Made by a program: the position numbers and the translations under genes. A stretch of DNA of 64,000 nt, taken from Winogradskyella psychrotolerans. Lineage in GTDB: Bacteria > Bacteroidota > Bacteroidia > Flavobacteriales > Flavobacteriaceae. Each line of letters opens with the position of its first letter. Positions within the stretch are counted from its first letter, which is position 1. The notes under the pieces are model-generated. The model saw nothing but the letters and a program-made list of their open reading frames with translations. It made no database searches and was not told the DNA's origin. Where the stretch lies: positions 84,221-148,220 of the forward strand of contig NZ_JAHKPN010000018.1 in the NCBI RefSeq assembly GCF_018860545.1. The letters are read 5' to 3'. Shown here piece after piece: positions 9,301 to 17,797 of this stretch.

Positions 9301-11274
9301 GCCGAGCAAAACTTAAAATTAGCAAAAGAGTTTAATGACAAGCTCATTATGTCTATGCAAGAGGGCTTAGTTATCGTGGATTTAAATGGTAAGATAGTGA
9401 TGGTTAATGACTCTTATTGCAATATTGTGGGCTATTCAAGAGAAGAGCTGTTAAGCCTTAATTTGCCTTATCCATTTGTAAAGACAGAGGATCTAGAAAA
9501 AATATCAAATATTAATAAACAAGTTGCAAATGGTGAAGAGCCCTCTTCTCAATTTGAGTTTGTAAGAAAAAATGGGGAAACATTTTTAGCGTCCTTTTTA
9601 TCTGGAAATATCAAAAATGATAACGGAGAAGTGATAGCATTATTCGGTACTATGAAAGATGTTTCCGAAGAAGAAAAAGCTAAAAAGGTTTTAGAAGATA
9701 ACGCAAAAAAATCCTTAGAACGAAAAAATGTTATATTAGAATTGGCCAGTTTAGTGGGGAAAGATTATAAAGATGCCTTAGATAAAATTACCGCATTATC
9801 GGCAAAGACCTTAAATGTTGAAAGAGGAAGTATTTTAAAATTTAACGATAGCAGAACTGAAATGCTTTGCAAAAAGTTATATAATCGAAAAAATGACTCT
9901 TATGAAAGTGGTCAGGCTTTTCATAAACAAGGAAATGAAGCTTTTTTTGCAACCATAATTGAGAACAAAATAGTTAATGCGTCAAATGCACTAACTCATG
10001 AGTTATTTCAAGGGTCTTTAAATACTTATTTTATACCGTTAAATATAAAATCTAAACTAAGTATTCCAATACAGGGGATAGGTGGAGTTTATGGTATTTT
10101 GTGTTTTGAACAGGTAGATACGATGCATACATGGACTACGGATGAAGAAGAGTTCGCAACGTCTATTGCTAATCTGGTGTCCTTAATGATACAAAGTACA
10201 GAACGAAAATTGGCAGAAAAAGCATCTATTATAGCAAACGAGCAACTTACACTGGCAAATAATGAACTTAATAAACTTCGAAATCAATTAGAGCAAGAAA
10301 ATGTATATCTAAGAAATGAGTTAGATTTAGTGTTTAACTATGAAGAAATGGTCTATGGAAGCGCAGAATTTAGTAATGTTCTCACGGAAATAGAAAAGGT
10401 GGCGCCAACCAACGCAACCGTATTGTTGCTTGGTGAGTCAGGTACAGGTAAAGAGTTGTTGGCGAGAGCTATTCATAATACAAGTACTCGTAATAAAAAA
10501 CCTTTAATTAAAGTTAATTGTGCAGCGATCCCTAGAGAGTTGTTAGAGAGTGAATTATTTGGACATAAAAAAGGATCATTTACAGGAGCGTTTAATGATA
10601 AAATTGGAAAATTTGAATTGGCAGATGAGGGAACTTTGTTTTTAGATGAAATAGGGGAGTTACCTATAGATATGCAGCCAAAAATTTTAAGATTCTTACA
10701 AGAAGGAGAGATAGAAGTCATTGGAGGTGCTGGTACTAAAAAGTTGAATGTACGGGTGATTGCCGCAACGAATAGAGATTTAAAAGAAGAAATTAAAAAC
10801 AAACGCTTTAGAGAGGATTTGTATTTTAGACTTCATGTATTTCCTATAATTGTACCTGCACTTCGCGACCGAAAAGATGATATTCCGTTATTAGTAGAGC
10901 ATTTTGTAGATAAGTTTAATAAAGATTATGGTCGAAACATTAAATATATAGCGGATGAGTCTATGAATAAGCTCAAATCCTATAAATGGCCTGGGAATAT
11001 TAGGGAGCTAGAGAATTTAATTGAACGCGCAACAATTTTATCTACAGAAGAAACATTGTTTATACCTGGATTTGAATCATCGAATCAAATAGTAAATCCT
11101 ATCAATCAAAAAGACTTGTCTTTAGATGCTGCTCAGCGAGATCATATTCTTCAGGTGTTAGAGCAATGCAACTGGAAAATTAGTGGTCCAGATGGTGCTT
11201 CAAACCTATTGCAAATAAAACCGAGTACGTTACGGGATAGGATGAAAAAACTAGATTTAAAAAAACCTAAATAA
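6394..11274 (+). CDS. Receiver-GAF-PASx6-GAF-sigma54 activator (NtrC family, giant)
   Basis: A 1626-residue cytoplasmic sensor and transcription factor. Order of domains: receiver 1-122 (DD 8-9, phosphoacceptor D57, K110), coiled coil, GAF about 185-340, six PAS domains from about 345 to 1095, second GAF about 1110-1270, coiled coil, AAA+ sigma-54 activator about 1318-1545, and a C-terminal Fis-type helix-turn-helix about 1575-1622. Walker A is GESGTGKE (1347-1354). The sigma-54 contact loop reads GSFTGA (1394-1399), a variant of the usual GAFTGA. Walker B is GTLFLDEIGELP. Three PAS units repeat with a 128-residue period starting at K462, K590 and K718. There is no histidine-kinase module, so it must be driven by phosphorylation and by ligands of the GAF/PAS domains. 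Target promoters are unknown. Confidence 0.92.
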   Translation: MKTILIVDDIYENLYLLKVILEEAGYKVVEAKDGKEGLDILKTTYDHNGKVDLIISDILMPVMDGYIFCQECKKDKLFSQIPFIYYTSTYTEKLDEEFALKLGAVHFLRKPTDQEKILKIIQGVLKEDQAKPKPVKDLQYNEQEVLKLYSERLISKLEQKKIDLDKEVSERVKAEQLLIHKNKILDLIALNTPIDEIFNQLLLNFESVHPDYFGALSLLNEDGIHLNLVAAPSLPEPYNKAMKIVEIGASVGSCGTAAFTKKPVIVSDISSDRLWKNYKDVALEHKLKSCWSLPVLSESNEVLGTFAIYSQSINAPSLQDIRELKLTRSLINIVIEKFRVRDEIKKKDESYRALINQASDAILTYTLDGTIHSFNKATFQMLGYSQEEFSKLNINDFLVGDFISDQKLYDRILKGESVLFERQMMCKDKTILDIEITAKKQIDGKVLSIGRDITERKKVEVKLQESEFNLKQSQIVANIGSYVVDLKASSWEGSEVLNKLFGIDGTYIKTVESWNTLIHPDEQEEMLNYFEQCVANHERFTKEYRLIKYNTKEEIWVHGIGELIFDENNSPIKLIGTIQDITDRKTSEIKLQESEYSLRQSQVVGNIGSYVLDLNTRTWESSAVLNSVFGIPESYVKTIDSWVEVIHPDEREEMFNYLENGIKNNRKFDKEYRVVKLKTKEEIWVHGTGEIIYDNDGKSVKMIGTMQDITHRKKSEIKLQESEYNLRQSQIVAKIGSYTVDIESGAWESSKVLDNIIGIDNTYEKSREGLIALIHPDHLEKTIAHYYDAIENRKKIDLEFKAITLHSKEDVWIHVLGELIFDNNFIPVKAIGTAQDISERKKHELELKIANEFSSSLLKSMHEGLYAINLDSEIISVNPSFCKMTGFTEDELLGVKRPYPFSVPELKKENDRRYKLLIQNKNEKDYENTYMRKNGEHFPVHVMVSSIYDENGDKTANFATVEDITERRKAEQNLKLAKEFNDKLIMSMQEGLVIVDLNGKIVMVNDSYCNIVGYSREELLSLNLPYPFVKTEDLEKISNINKQVANGEEPSSQFEFVRKNGETFLASFLSGNIKNDNGEVIALFGTMKDVSEEEKAKKVLEDNAKKSLERKNVILELASLVGKDYKDALDKITALSAKTLNVERGSILKFNDSRTEMLCKKLYNRKNDSYESGQAFHKQGNEAFFATIIENKIVNASNALTHELFQGSLNTYFIPLNIKSKLSIPIQGIGGVYGILCFEQVDTMHTWTTDEEEFATSIANLVSLMIQSTERKLAEKASIIANEQLTLANNELNKLRNQLEQENVYLRNELDLVFNYEEMVYGSAEFSNVLTEIEKVAPTNATVLLLGESGTGKELLARAIHNTSTRNKKPLIKVNCAAIPRELLESELFGHKKGSFTGAFNDKIGKFELADEGTLFLDEIGELPIDMQPKILRFLQEGEIEVIGGAGTKKLNVRVIAATNRDLKEEIKNKRFREDLYFRLHVFPIIVPALRDRKDDIPLLVEHFVDKFNKDYGRNIKYIADESMNKLKSYKWPGNIRELENLIERATILSTEETLFIPGFESSNQIVNPINQKDLSLDAAQRDHILQVLEQCNWKISGPDGASNLLQIKPSTLRDRMKKLDLKKPK
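7777..8928 (+). repeat. 384-bp tandem triplication encoding PAS units
   Basis: Three consecutive units each begin with the coding sequence for KLQESE and share GSY, IHPD, W(V/I)H, GE(L/I)I(F/Y)D and IGT.QDI positions at constant spacing. The period is exactly 128 codons between the first three start points (7777, 8161, 8545). Units one and two are most alike. This is an intragenic domain duplication, not a mobile repeat. Confidence 0.85.
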
Positions 11275-11313
11275 AGCGGTAATCCGTTAATTCATAAAAA
11301 CATCACAGAAGAG

Positions 11314-11337
11314 GTCACGGTATTCCGTGACTTTTTT
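11314..11337 (+). terminator. Intrinsic terminator after the sigma-54 activator
   Basis: A perfect GTCACGG/CCGTGAC stem with a tatt loop is followed by six T. It lies 40 bases after the activator stop and separates the kinase/receiver/activator unit from the STAS-like pair. Confidence 0.9.
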
Positions 11338-11457
11338 AATGCTTTGGTTTTTAGGGTTTTAGATTTAATATGTTGATTTTCAGTGTTTTATGTTATTTTT
11401 AGTCGAAGTGTTTTTGTTTTGGCATATCAATTGGTATGTGTATCCCAAACAAATGAT

Positions 11458-11871
11458 ATGAGTGAAGATATTCAGTATGAAGGCATTAAAATTTGGGAAG
11501 ACCAAAATATAATCCGTTGTAAATTAAGTCCAGTTTTTTTCAAAACTTATGATAAGTCGGAAAGAGAAGAGGTATTGTATAAAGCTATTTCTGTAATTTA
11601 CGACAGGCAATACAAACCACTTCTATTAGATTTAAAACAATTAAATAGTTCAGATTCTATAGAATTATTTATACTAATTTCTAATAGTGTATCAATAAAT
11701 ACATTAGTACTTTCTAGAGTGTTCTTAGTCCGTTCTACAAGTCTAAGAATTTTATTAGCGATTAATAATATTACTGGTAATAAAGTGGTTCCTAATAAAA
11801 TACATACAGATTTCAATGTGGCTCGTGCATACTGCCAAAATAATTATCAGATTTTTAATAATGCAAGTTAA
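11458..11871 (+). CDS. STAS/SpoIIAA-like small protein (DUF7793-like)
   Basis: A protein of 137 residues from the ATG at 11458. An upstream in-frame start at 11383 would add a hydrophobic stretch that overlaps the promoter region and is less likely. The chain has an alternating strand/helix pattern with a central strand PLLLDLKQL, as in small STAS-like proteins that Bacteroidetes keep beside sensor proteins. It precedes a related protein by 9 bases, and both follow the signalling genes. A role as a partner-binding regulator is inferred only from fold-like pattern and context; no catalytic residues are seen. Confidence 0.6.
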   Translation: MSEDIQYEGIKIWEDQNIIRCKLSPVFFKTYDKSEREEVLYKAISVIYDRQYKPLLLDLKQLNSSDSIELFILISNSVSINTLVLSRVFLVRSTSLRILLAINNITGNKVVPNKIHTDFNVARAYCQNNYQIFNNAS

Positions 11872-11880
11872 TAGGTTATT

Positions 11881-12315
11881 ATGAGTAAAATCATTGGATT
11901 TAATAATGCCATATTTTGGACAGATCATACCGGCATTCTTTATTGTGAATTTAACAATGAAGATCCTAATTTTAAATTAGAATTAAAAAATGTTGAGCTG
12001 TACATCAAGGCTATTATAACGTTGTGCGACGGTAATGCTATGCCGTTTCTTATAGATTTAAAAAATACGCGCGGGACTTTTTCTGTTTCTGCAGCGAAAT
12101 TGTTAGCTCAAAACCCTGAACTAATTAAATTGAGAATTTCAGAATCGTATGTGATTAATAGCTTGGGCGGAAAATTATTATTGTCTTTTTATAAACGACT
12201 TTATGATGATGCGACTCCGTTTGCAATATTTGAGGATATTATACTGGCAGAAGAATATGCCTTACAAACAAAATATAAGTTTCATAGAACGAATAATTTA
12301 CAGCTTCAAGCGTAA
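11881..12315 (+). CDS. STAS/SpoIIAA-like small protein (DUF7793-like), second copy
   Basis: The 144-residue protein resembles the DUF7793/STAS-like family more clearly than its neighbour. It has an N-terminal strand pair (IFWTDHTGILYCEF), helix, a PFLIDLKNTRG strand-turn where STAS proteins carry their key loop, and a C-terminal EYAL helix. It follows the first copy with 9 bases between and is closed by a terminator, so the two are probably co-transcribed paralogues. Function is unknown; binding to one of the adjacent signalling proteins is a reasonable guess only. Confidence 0.7.
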   Translation: MSKIIGFNNAIFWTDHTGILYCEFNNEDPNFKLELKNVELYIKAIITLCDGNAMPFLIDLKNTRGTFSVSAAKLLAQNPELIKLRISESYVINSLGGKLLLSFYKRLYDDATPFAIFEDIILAEEYALQTKYKFHRTNNLQLQA

Positions 12316-12410
12316 ATCATACATTGATAGATTGGTATTGGTAGTATAGATCATATTTGTAGACGAAATTAAGTGTTATAAACTTTTTTATAACATGATT
12401 TAAGATATAA

Positions 12411-12440
12411 TCCCTTCGTAGAAATACGTAGGGCTTTTTT
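12411..12440 (+). terminator. Intrinsic terminator after the STAS-like pair
   Basis: The stem CCCTtCGTA/TACGtAGGG has nine pairs with one mismatch, a gaaa loop, and is followed by cTTTTTT. It ends the transcript of the two small STAS-like genes. Confidence 0.8.
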
Positions 12441-12467
12441 AATTTACAAAAAACCAAGATTGAAAAA

Positions 12468-12499
12468 TTGTGGTTTTTAATGATGTTGCTGTATCTTTA
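12468..12499 (+). promoter_or_regulatory. Bacteroidetes-type promoter for the hydroxylase gene
   Basis: A -33 TTG (12468-12470) and a -7 box TATCTTTA (12492-12499, consensus TAnnTTTG) are separated by 21 bases. This is within the spacing of Bacteroidetes primary-sigma promoters. The start codon lies 136 bases downstream, giving a long leader. Confidence 0.45.
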
Positions 12500-12635
12500 C
12501 GAATTAAATTTAGTATCAAGAATTTGAATTTTTTTTTATTAAACATTTTTTAAGTAGTTATGAAAAGTGTATCAAATTGTTATCTTCAGAAATTAATATC
12601 ATATAAACAACCCATATTTTAAAAATTAGTAGTAA

Positions 12636-13574
12636 ATGGATTTCACTAACCCCTTAGTTTACGGTGTTCCGGTTTTTTTAGCGCTTATTGCTTTAGAGCT
12701 GACTTACAGTAAAATTTTAGATGATAAGAAATTATATGAATGGAAAGATCTAATATCTAGTGTTTCCATAGGTATAGGATCAGCAGTTATTGCAGCATTA
12801 ATAAAGACAGTCTCAATGATTGTTATTTTTGATTTTGTCTATGATATATTCAATCCATTAGTTGATGGTGTTCGTACAAATATTATGGGATACGAGTCTT
12901 TTGGGTATGCTTGGTATATTTGGGTGATTTGTATGCTTTTAGATGACTTTACCTATTATTGGTTTCACAGACAAAATCATATGGTTCGGTTTTTCTGGGC
13001 GGCACATATAGTACATCATTCTTCGGATAATTTTAATCTAGGAACTGCTGTTCGTAACGGTTGGTTTACTATTTTTTATAAGCCTTTTTTCTATGTATGG
13101 ATCGTTATTATAGGTTTTCCACCAGAAATGCTTGTGGTTTGTTTAGGTATTGAAGCGTTGTGGCAATTTCAGTTGCATACCAAGTATATTAAGAAAATGG
13201 GTTTTATTGAAAAATTCGTTAATACGCATACCATGCACCAAGTACACCACGCAAGGAATATTGAGTATATGGACAAAAATCATGGTGGTTTCCTAAATAT
13301 ATTTGATAGAATATTTGGAACATGGAAAGAACTCGATGAGACCATTCCAATCGAATATGGTGTGTCAACTCCACCTAATTCTTATAATTTATTCGTTATT
13401 CTTACGCACGAATATAAAAATATTTGGGAGGATATGAAAAAATCTAAGAATTGGTATCACAAGTTCATGTATGTTTTTGCACCTCCTGGATGGAGTCACG
13501 ATGGGAGTACACTAACCATAAAGCAAATGCGAGAGGAAATGGCAAAAGGAAAGAAGTACGAAGACTTCAAATAA
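12636..13574 (+). CDS. Sterol desaturase / fatty acid hydroxylase family protein
   Basis: A 312-residue integral membrane di-iron oxygenase. The histidine clusters of the family are all present: HRQNH (111-115), HIVHH (124-128), HQVHH (201-205) and a distal DKNHGG. Hydrophobic helices precede each cluster. Family members hydroxylate or desaturate lipid chains using O2. The lipid substrate here cannot be named; ornithine or other flavobacterial lipids and carotenoids are possibilities. It stands alone, convergent with the following transporter. Confidence 0.88.
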   Translation: MDFTNPLVYGVPVFLALIALELTYSKILDDKKLYEWKDLISSVSIGIGSAVIAALIKTVSMIVIFDFVYDIFNPLVDGVRTNIMGYESFGYAWYIWVICMLLDDFTYYWFHRQNHMVRFFWAAHIVHHSSDNFNLGTAVRNGWFTIFYKPFFYVWIVIIGFPPEMLVVCLGIEALWQFQLHTKYIKKMGFIEKFVNTHTMHQVHHARNIEYMDKNHGGFLNIFDRIFGTWKELDETIPIEYGVSTPPNSYNLFVILTHEYKNIWEDMKKSKNWYHKFMYVFAPPGWSHDGSTLTIKQMREEMAKGKKYEDFK

Positions 13575-13644
13575 TAGTTTAGAATTAGTTTTACTCAAAT
13601 AGAAACGACCTTAAACTTTAATCATTTTGGTGTTTTTTTTAATA

Positions 13645-15447
13645 TCATAAGCTACTTGATAATAAAAGGGTGCCAACAATCCATAGCGTTAAAGATAACA
13701 CACCACCTATAATTAAAAAGTGTTTAAATTTATAAACGCCTGTGCCATAAATAAGGGTGTTCGTTTGGTAGCCAACAGGTGTAAAGAAGCTAAAATTTGA
13801 ACCGAACATAACAGCGAGTAAAAATGGTTTTATATCTAAACTTAAACCACTTGCCACAGCAATCGCAATGGGCGCCATAATAATAGCCGTGGCGTTATTT
13901 GAGATTACACCAGATAGAATAATGGTGATCCCAAATAATAAACCTAAAACAATAGTTGGATCTTGGTCACTCATAATATTCAAAAGATGTGTGGATATCC
14001 AAAGATCTGCTCCGCTATTAGTCATAGCGATTCCCAACGGAATCATGCCAGCTAGTAAAAAAACGATTTGCCAATTCACCTTTTGATAAACGCTTTCAAG
14101 CCGAATAATATTGGTGAGTAGCATTACAGAAACACCAACGAGTGAAGCGGTTAAAATACTGAGGACGCTAGTCGCTGCAAGAGAAATTACGCCTAGCAAA
14201 ATTAAAATCGCCATCATCCGTTTCGATTTGGATACATTGGGTTTAAACTCGTGTTCATTTAAAATCGCAATATTTTCAATATGATATAAATCTGAAATTT
14301 TATGCTCTTGCATTTCAAGTAGAACGCGGTCTCCAGGTTTAAGATTAATATCGTCTATATTTTTTCGTAATAAACGCTCTCGCGTATTTCTTAAGTTTCT
14401 TCGTTTTTTTATAGCAATAGGGAATGCTCCTTCAAAAGACATTCGGCGCAAGCCTTTTAGGGTTTTTCCAATAAGATTGGAGCCTGGTAATATTAGAGTT
14501 TCAATATAAGTGAGGTCATTTTCCTCATCTTTATTATAATTATCAAGTTGTTGTTTTTGGCGCTTTTCATTTAAAACAAAACCGTTTTCCTTCATAAAAG
14601 CTTGGAAATTATCTAAATCACTCATCAATACTAAATTATCATTAGCCATGAGTTTAATGTATTTTCCTGGATCATTAATAACTTGATTATTTCGAATTAA
14701 TTTAAGTAACTTAGAATCTTCTTGATTCATAAATTCAATGTCTCCAAACCGTTTACCAATTAAAGGAGAGTCTTCCGTAACTTTTACTGTGAAAACATAA
14801 GAATCGATATCATAATCACTAGATAAATTACGTCGTATGGTCTTAGGTAAAAATCTAGAAGCCAAGGTCATAATGACCAATCCAATTAGAAAAAAAATAA
14901 TGCCATACCAAGTGAATTCAAAAAAGCTAAACACTTCAATACCATGCTTTTTTGCAATGGCATTGACGATTAAATTAGTAGAAGTACCCATTAATGTACA
15001 ACTACCACCCAATATGCCAGCAAATGAAATGGGCATTAATAAACGTGATGAAGAGAAACCATATTTCTCAGATAATCTCGTTATTATTTTTATAAAGATA
15101 ATGACAACGGCAGTGGTGCTGATAAACGCAGAGATGCTTGCGGATATAAACATAAAAGCAGGAGTTAATAAGATTAGTGGTACTGTTTTTAGTTTTTTAA
15201 TACCATCTGAAAGTAATTGAATGACACCATTTTCTTCAAGTCCAACGGCTAAAATCATTAAAGCTAAAACTGTTATTGTTGCCGGATTGGCAAAACCACT
15301 AATAGCTTCCTCTGGTGTTGTAAGTTGTAGCAGAACTAAGGCTACTATAATGAAAAAAGAAATTTTATCAACCGGAAAGAGCTCTGTTACAAAAAGTAAA
15401 ATGCTAATACCAACAATGATAAATACCAAAATTATTGAGAGCGCCAT
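13645..15447 (-). CDS. SLC13/DASS-type anion transporter with two TrkA-C (RCK_C) domains
   Basis: A 600-residue inner-membrane transporter. The first half has hydrophobic helices with ATITVLALMIL and GTSTNLIVNA motifs typical of the divalent anion:sodium symporters. A cytosolic insert of about 200 residues (about 210-400) carries two TrkA-C-like folds (DSPLIGKRFGDIEF and GSNLIGKTLKGLRR). A second membrane half contains SNNATAIIMAPIA. Such proteins with the insert often move sulfate, phosphate or other anions, but specificity cannot be read here. It starts with MALSII at 15447 and is convergent with the hydroxylase gene. Confidence 0.9.
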   Translation of the reverse strand: MALSIILVFIIVGISILLFVTELFPVDKISFFIIVALVLLQLTTPEEAISGFANPATITVLALMILAVGLEENGVIQLLSDGIKKLKTVPLILLTPAFMFISASISAFISTTAVVIIFIKIITRLSEKYGFSSSRLLMPISFAGILGGSCTLMGTSTNLIVNAIAKKHGIEVFSFFEFTWYGIIFFLIGLVIMTLASRFLPKTIRRNLSSDYDIDSYVFTVKVTEDSPLIGKRFGDIEFMNQEDSKLLKLIRNNQVINDPGKYIKLMANDNLVLMSDLDNFQAFMKENGFVLNEKRQKQQLDNYNKDEENDLTYIETLILPGSNLIGKTLKGLRRMSFEGAFPIAIKKRRNLRNTRERLLRKNIDDINLKPGDRVLLEMQEHKISDLYHIENIAILNEHEFKPNVSKSKRMMAILILLGVISLAATSVLSILTASLVGVSVMLLTNIIRLESVYQKVNWQIVFLLAGMIPLGIAMTNSGADLWISTHLLNIMSDQDPTIVLGLLFGITIILSGVISNNATAIIMAPIAIAVASGLSLDIKPFLLAVMFGSNFSFFTPVGYQTNTLIYGTGVYKFKHFLIIGGVLSLTLWIVGTLLLSSSL

Positions 15448-15664
15448 AGATTTTAAGATAAAATCTAAATTTAATTATAGAAAAATTAGCAGAGGTGCTC
15501 ATTTCGAATTTTGATTGCTTTGATAACAAATCTTATCATCTATAGTTTTATTTTTCTAATAGATTACTATGGATTGTATATAAGTTAACCATGCTTGTTG
15601 TATTTAACGATATTTGCTTTAATTTTTATGACGCTCAATGTTTAAATTTATATACCGCTTCAAT

Positions 15665-16504
15665 ATGTTTAAAAAATCTATTTTACTTTTTATAATACTC
15701 TTGTCTACTCATATAATGCAAGCTCAGGTATATACGAAAAAAAAAATGCAGGATTCTATTGCTAAGCAACCTTATTTTTCAATACACAAAGACAACTTTT
15801 TTGTAACGGGAATACCAACAAATAAAGATGTTAACAGTGCAACCTCTAATGCCAAGTATCAAATAAGTTTTAAACAGGTTCTAACGCGAAGCAAATTACC
15901 CTTAGATACCTATTTGTTTTTAACCTATACTCAAAAATCATTTTGGAATATTTATGAGGAGTCCCTCCCTTTTAAGGATATCAATTTTAATCCTACAATT
16001 GCTTTGGGTAAGTACTTTTATGACAAGGAAGATCGATTAAAGGGTGTTGGGACATTAGCTTTTGAGCATGAATCTAATGGAAGGGATAGTTTAGAGTCTC
16101 GAAGTTGGAATCGTATAAGTTTTCAGTACACAACTAGTATTTTTAGAAATACTGTGGCAAGTTTTAAGGCTTGGTTGCCATTTGGTTACAAAGAAGGTAA
16201 TCCAGATCTGTTAGAATACGTTGGATTAGGTCAAATAAATGTATCTCATACGTACCGGCCAGATAAATTAATCTATGATTTAAGAGTGCGTAAAGGTTTA
16301 AATTTTGAGGGTAAAGGATCCATTAGAGCACGGGTTTATTATAATCCATTCGATAATAATATTTCTAATCAATATCTAATGTTAGAGTGGTATGTTGGAC
16401 AAGCTGAAGGTTTACTAAATTATCAGCAATCTCAAAGTATGATTAGAATTGGTTTTGTGATTAGAACAAATGAATTTAAATGGTTTAATGGGAGAAATAA
16501 ATAA
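15665..16504 (+). CDS. pldA: Outer membrane phospholipase A (OMPLA/PldA family)
   Basis: From the ATG at 15665 the protein has 279 residues. It begins with a signal peptide (MFKKSILLF to QAQ); an earlier in-frame ATG at 15638 would only add nine residues in front. The catalytic block FEHESNGRDSLESRSWNR contains the His-Ser dyad (H135, S137) and the asparagine that follows, as in E. coli OMPLA. Alternating hydrophobic strands fit a small outer-membrane beta-barrel. It degrades phospholipids mislocalised in the outer leaflet. It is divergent from the transporter and convergent with the next gene. Confidence 0.9.
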   Translation: MFKKSILLFIILLSTHIMQAQVYTKKKMQDSIAKQPYFSIHKDNFFVTGIPTNKDVNSATSNAKYQISFKQVLTRSKLPLDTYLFLTYTQKSFWNIYEESLPFKDINFNPTIALGKYFYDKEDRLKGVGTLAFEHESNGRDSLESRSWNRISFQYTTSIFRNTVASFKAWLPFGYKEGNPDLLEYVGLGQINVSHTYRPDKLIYDLRVRKGLNFEGKGSIRARVYYNPFDNNISNQYLMLEWYVGQAEGLLNYQQSQSMIRIGFVIRTNEFKWFNGRNK

Positions 16505-16516
16505 GGGTGAAGTGGG

Positions 16517-17515
16517 TTAATTACCTTTAATCCGTTTCCATAAATCTGACATCAATTGTTTGCCATCACGTTGTGTTTTCTCTTGTTCTATAAAGCTAAC
16601 GTTTCCGGAAGCATCAACGTCAATTAAATACCTAAATACGAAGTTTTGTGATTGTGGTTCCGTACTTAATAACCCAAAACGCAAGTCATTATAGTATAAT
16701 TTATCGTCTATTTTGTTAATGGTAAACCAGCCTTCAGAAATAGTAATCATTTGTTTTACTTTTTCATTTTGGATTAAATCACCCAGTAAGTGATGATTTT
16801 TTGGATAGGTTTCAAATTGAATATCTTGAGTATCAAAAAAGGAATAATCACCTAATAAATACTCGTCTTGTGTTTCCACATTAGCATTCCATAAAATAGT
16901 ATTTAGTGGAGATGGTCTTGTGTCTATTTGTTTGTAAGCTATATTTTGCGTTTCTAAAGCGTTTTCAAAATGGGTGAATGCTAAACTTTTAAGTACAAAT
17001 GTTAACGCTAAATAGGCTGTGCTTACCGTAAGTCCAATACCGTTATACCGACGCCGTTCAGCTGAGGTTCGTTTTTGAAACATCGCTAAAATCAAAAACA
17101 CTAAAAAAGGTATGGTATATAATGGATCAACAACAAAAATGGTTTTAAAAGCTAATCTTAAATCCAGCGGCCAGAATAATTGCGTTCCCCAGGTGGTATG
17201 CGCATCTAAAATGGGATGAGTTATTAAAGCCCAGAAAAACAGCCACGACCAACCTTTAAATCCTTTATATGTTTCATAGCGAGACACTAGCCAACCAAAA
17301 ACAGGAGCAAAGAATACCGAAAATAGAATCGAATGCGTAAAGCCACGATGAATCGCTAATGCAGATACCGTATCGGTGAAGTAAGACGCAAAGACGTCTA
17401 AATCTGGAATTGTACCAGCAATGGCACCATATAATATAGCCTTATTGCCAACCTTTCTTCCTAAAACAGCTTCTCCTACGGCTGCACCTAAGACAATTTG
17501 AGTGAGTGAATCCAT
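16517..17515 (-). CDS. DUF457/YdjM-type membrane-bound metal-dependent hydrolase
   Basis: The 332-residue protein begins at MDSLTQIVLG (17515); a start four codons earlier is possible. The family signature is present: IPDLD, an HRGFTHS block and HPILDAHTTWGTQLF, providing metal-binding His and Asp residues between membrane helices, followed by a C-terminal soluble domain of about 150 residues. Homologues include the E. coli YdjM/YfhO-type inner-membrane proteins, whose substrate is unclear. It is convergent with the phospholipase, only 12 bases apart. Confidence 0.85.
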   Translation of the reverse strand: MDSLTQIVLGAAVGEAVLGRKVGNKAILYGAIAGTIPDLDVFASYFTDTVSALAIHRGFTHSILFSVFFAPVFGWLVSRYETYKGFKGWSWLFFWALITHPILDAHTTWGTQLFWPLDLRLAFKTIFVVDPLYTIPFLVFLILAMFQKRTSAERRRYNGIGLTVSTAYLALTFVLKSLAFTHFENALETQNIAYKQIDTRPSPLNTILWNANVETQDEYLLGDYSFFDTQDIQFETYPKNHHLLGDLIQNEKVKQMITISEGWFTINKIDDKLYYNDLRFGLLSTEPQSQNFVFRYLIDVDASGNVSFIEQEKTQRDGKQLMSDLWKRIKGN

Positions 17516-17797
17516 ATACAAGTTCAAAAATAGGATATGTAACTCATAAAGTATGAGATTTTACTCTAATTTTAACTAAAACATATTACTATTTTGGAAG
17601 TAAAAAAAATATAAATTATTAAAGAATTTAAGCTTATAAAAAATTTATTTTTTTGTATCTTAGATGTACTAAAATTAACGTGTTTTTTTAATAGAAATTT
17701 TATTCTAAAAACCTGAAAATTTAAGCTTTAAATGTAATTTTTTTAGAATTATCTACGATTCTACAATTTAGATGATTCATAGTCTAAATATAGTAAT

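Larger units (their letters stand above)
12316..12635. other. Intergenic region with terminator and promoter
   Basis: About 320 bases without an ORF. It holds the terminator of the STAS-like pair (12411-12440), a second hairpin just upstream (gttata against tataac, 12374-12396), and a likely promoter for the hydroxylase gene (12468-12499). Confidence 0.6.

Noticed and set aside
13868..15514. Three plus-strand reading frames antisense to the SLC13 transporter
   Set aside because: The transporter on the minus strand has clear family motifs and length; the plus frames are shadows.
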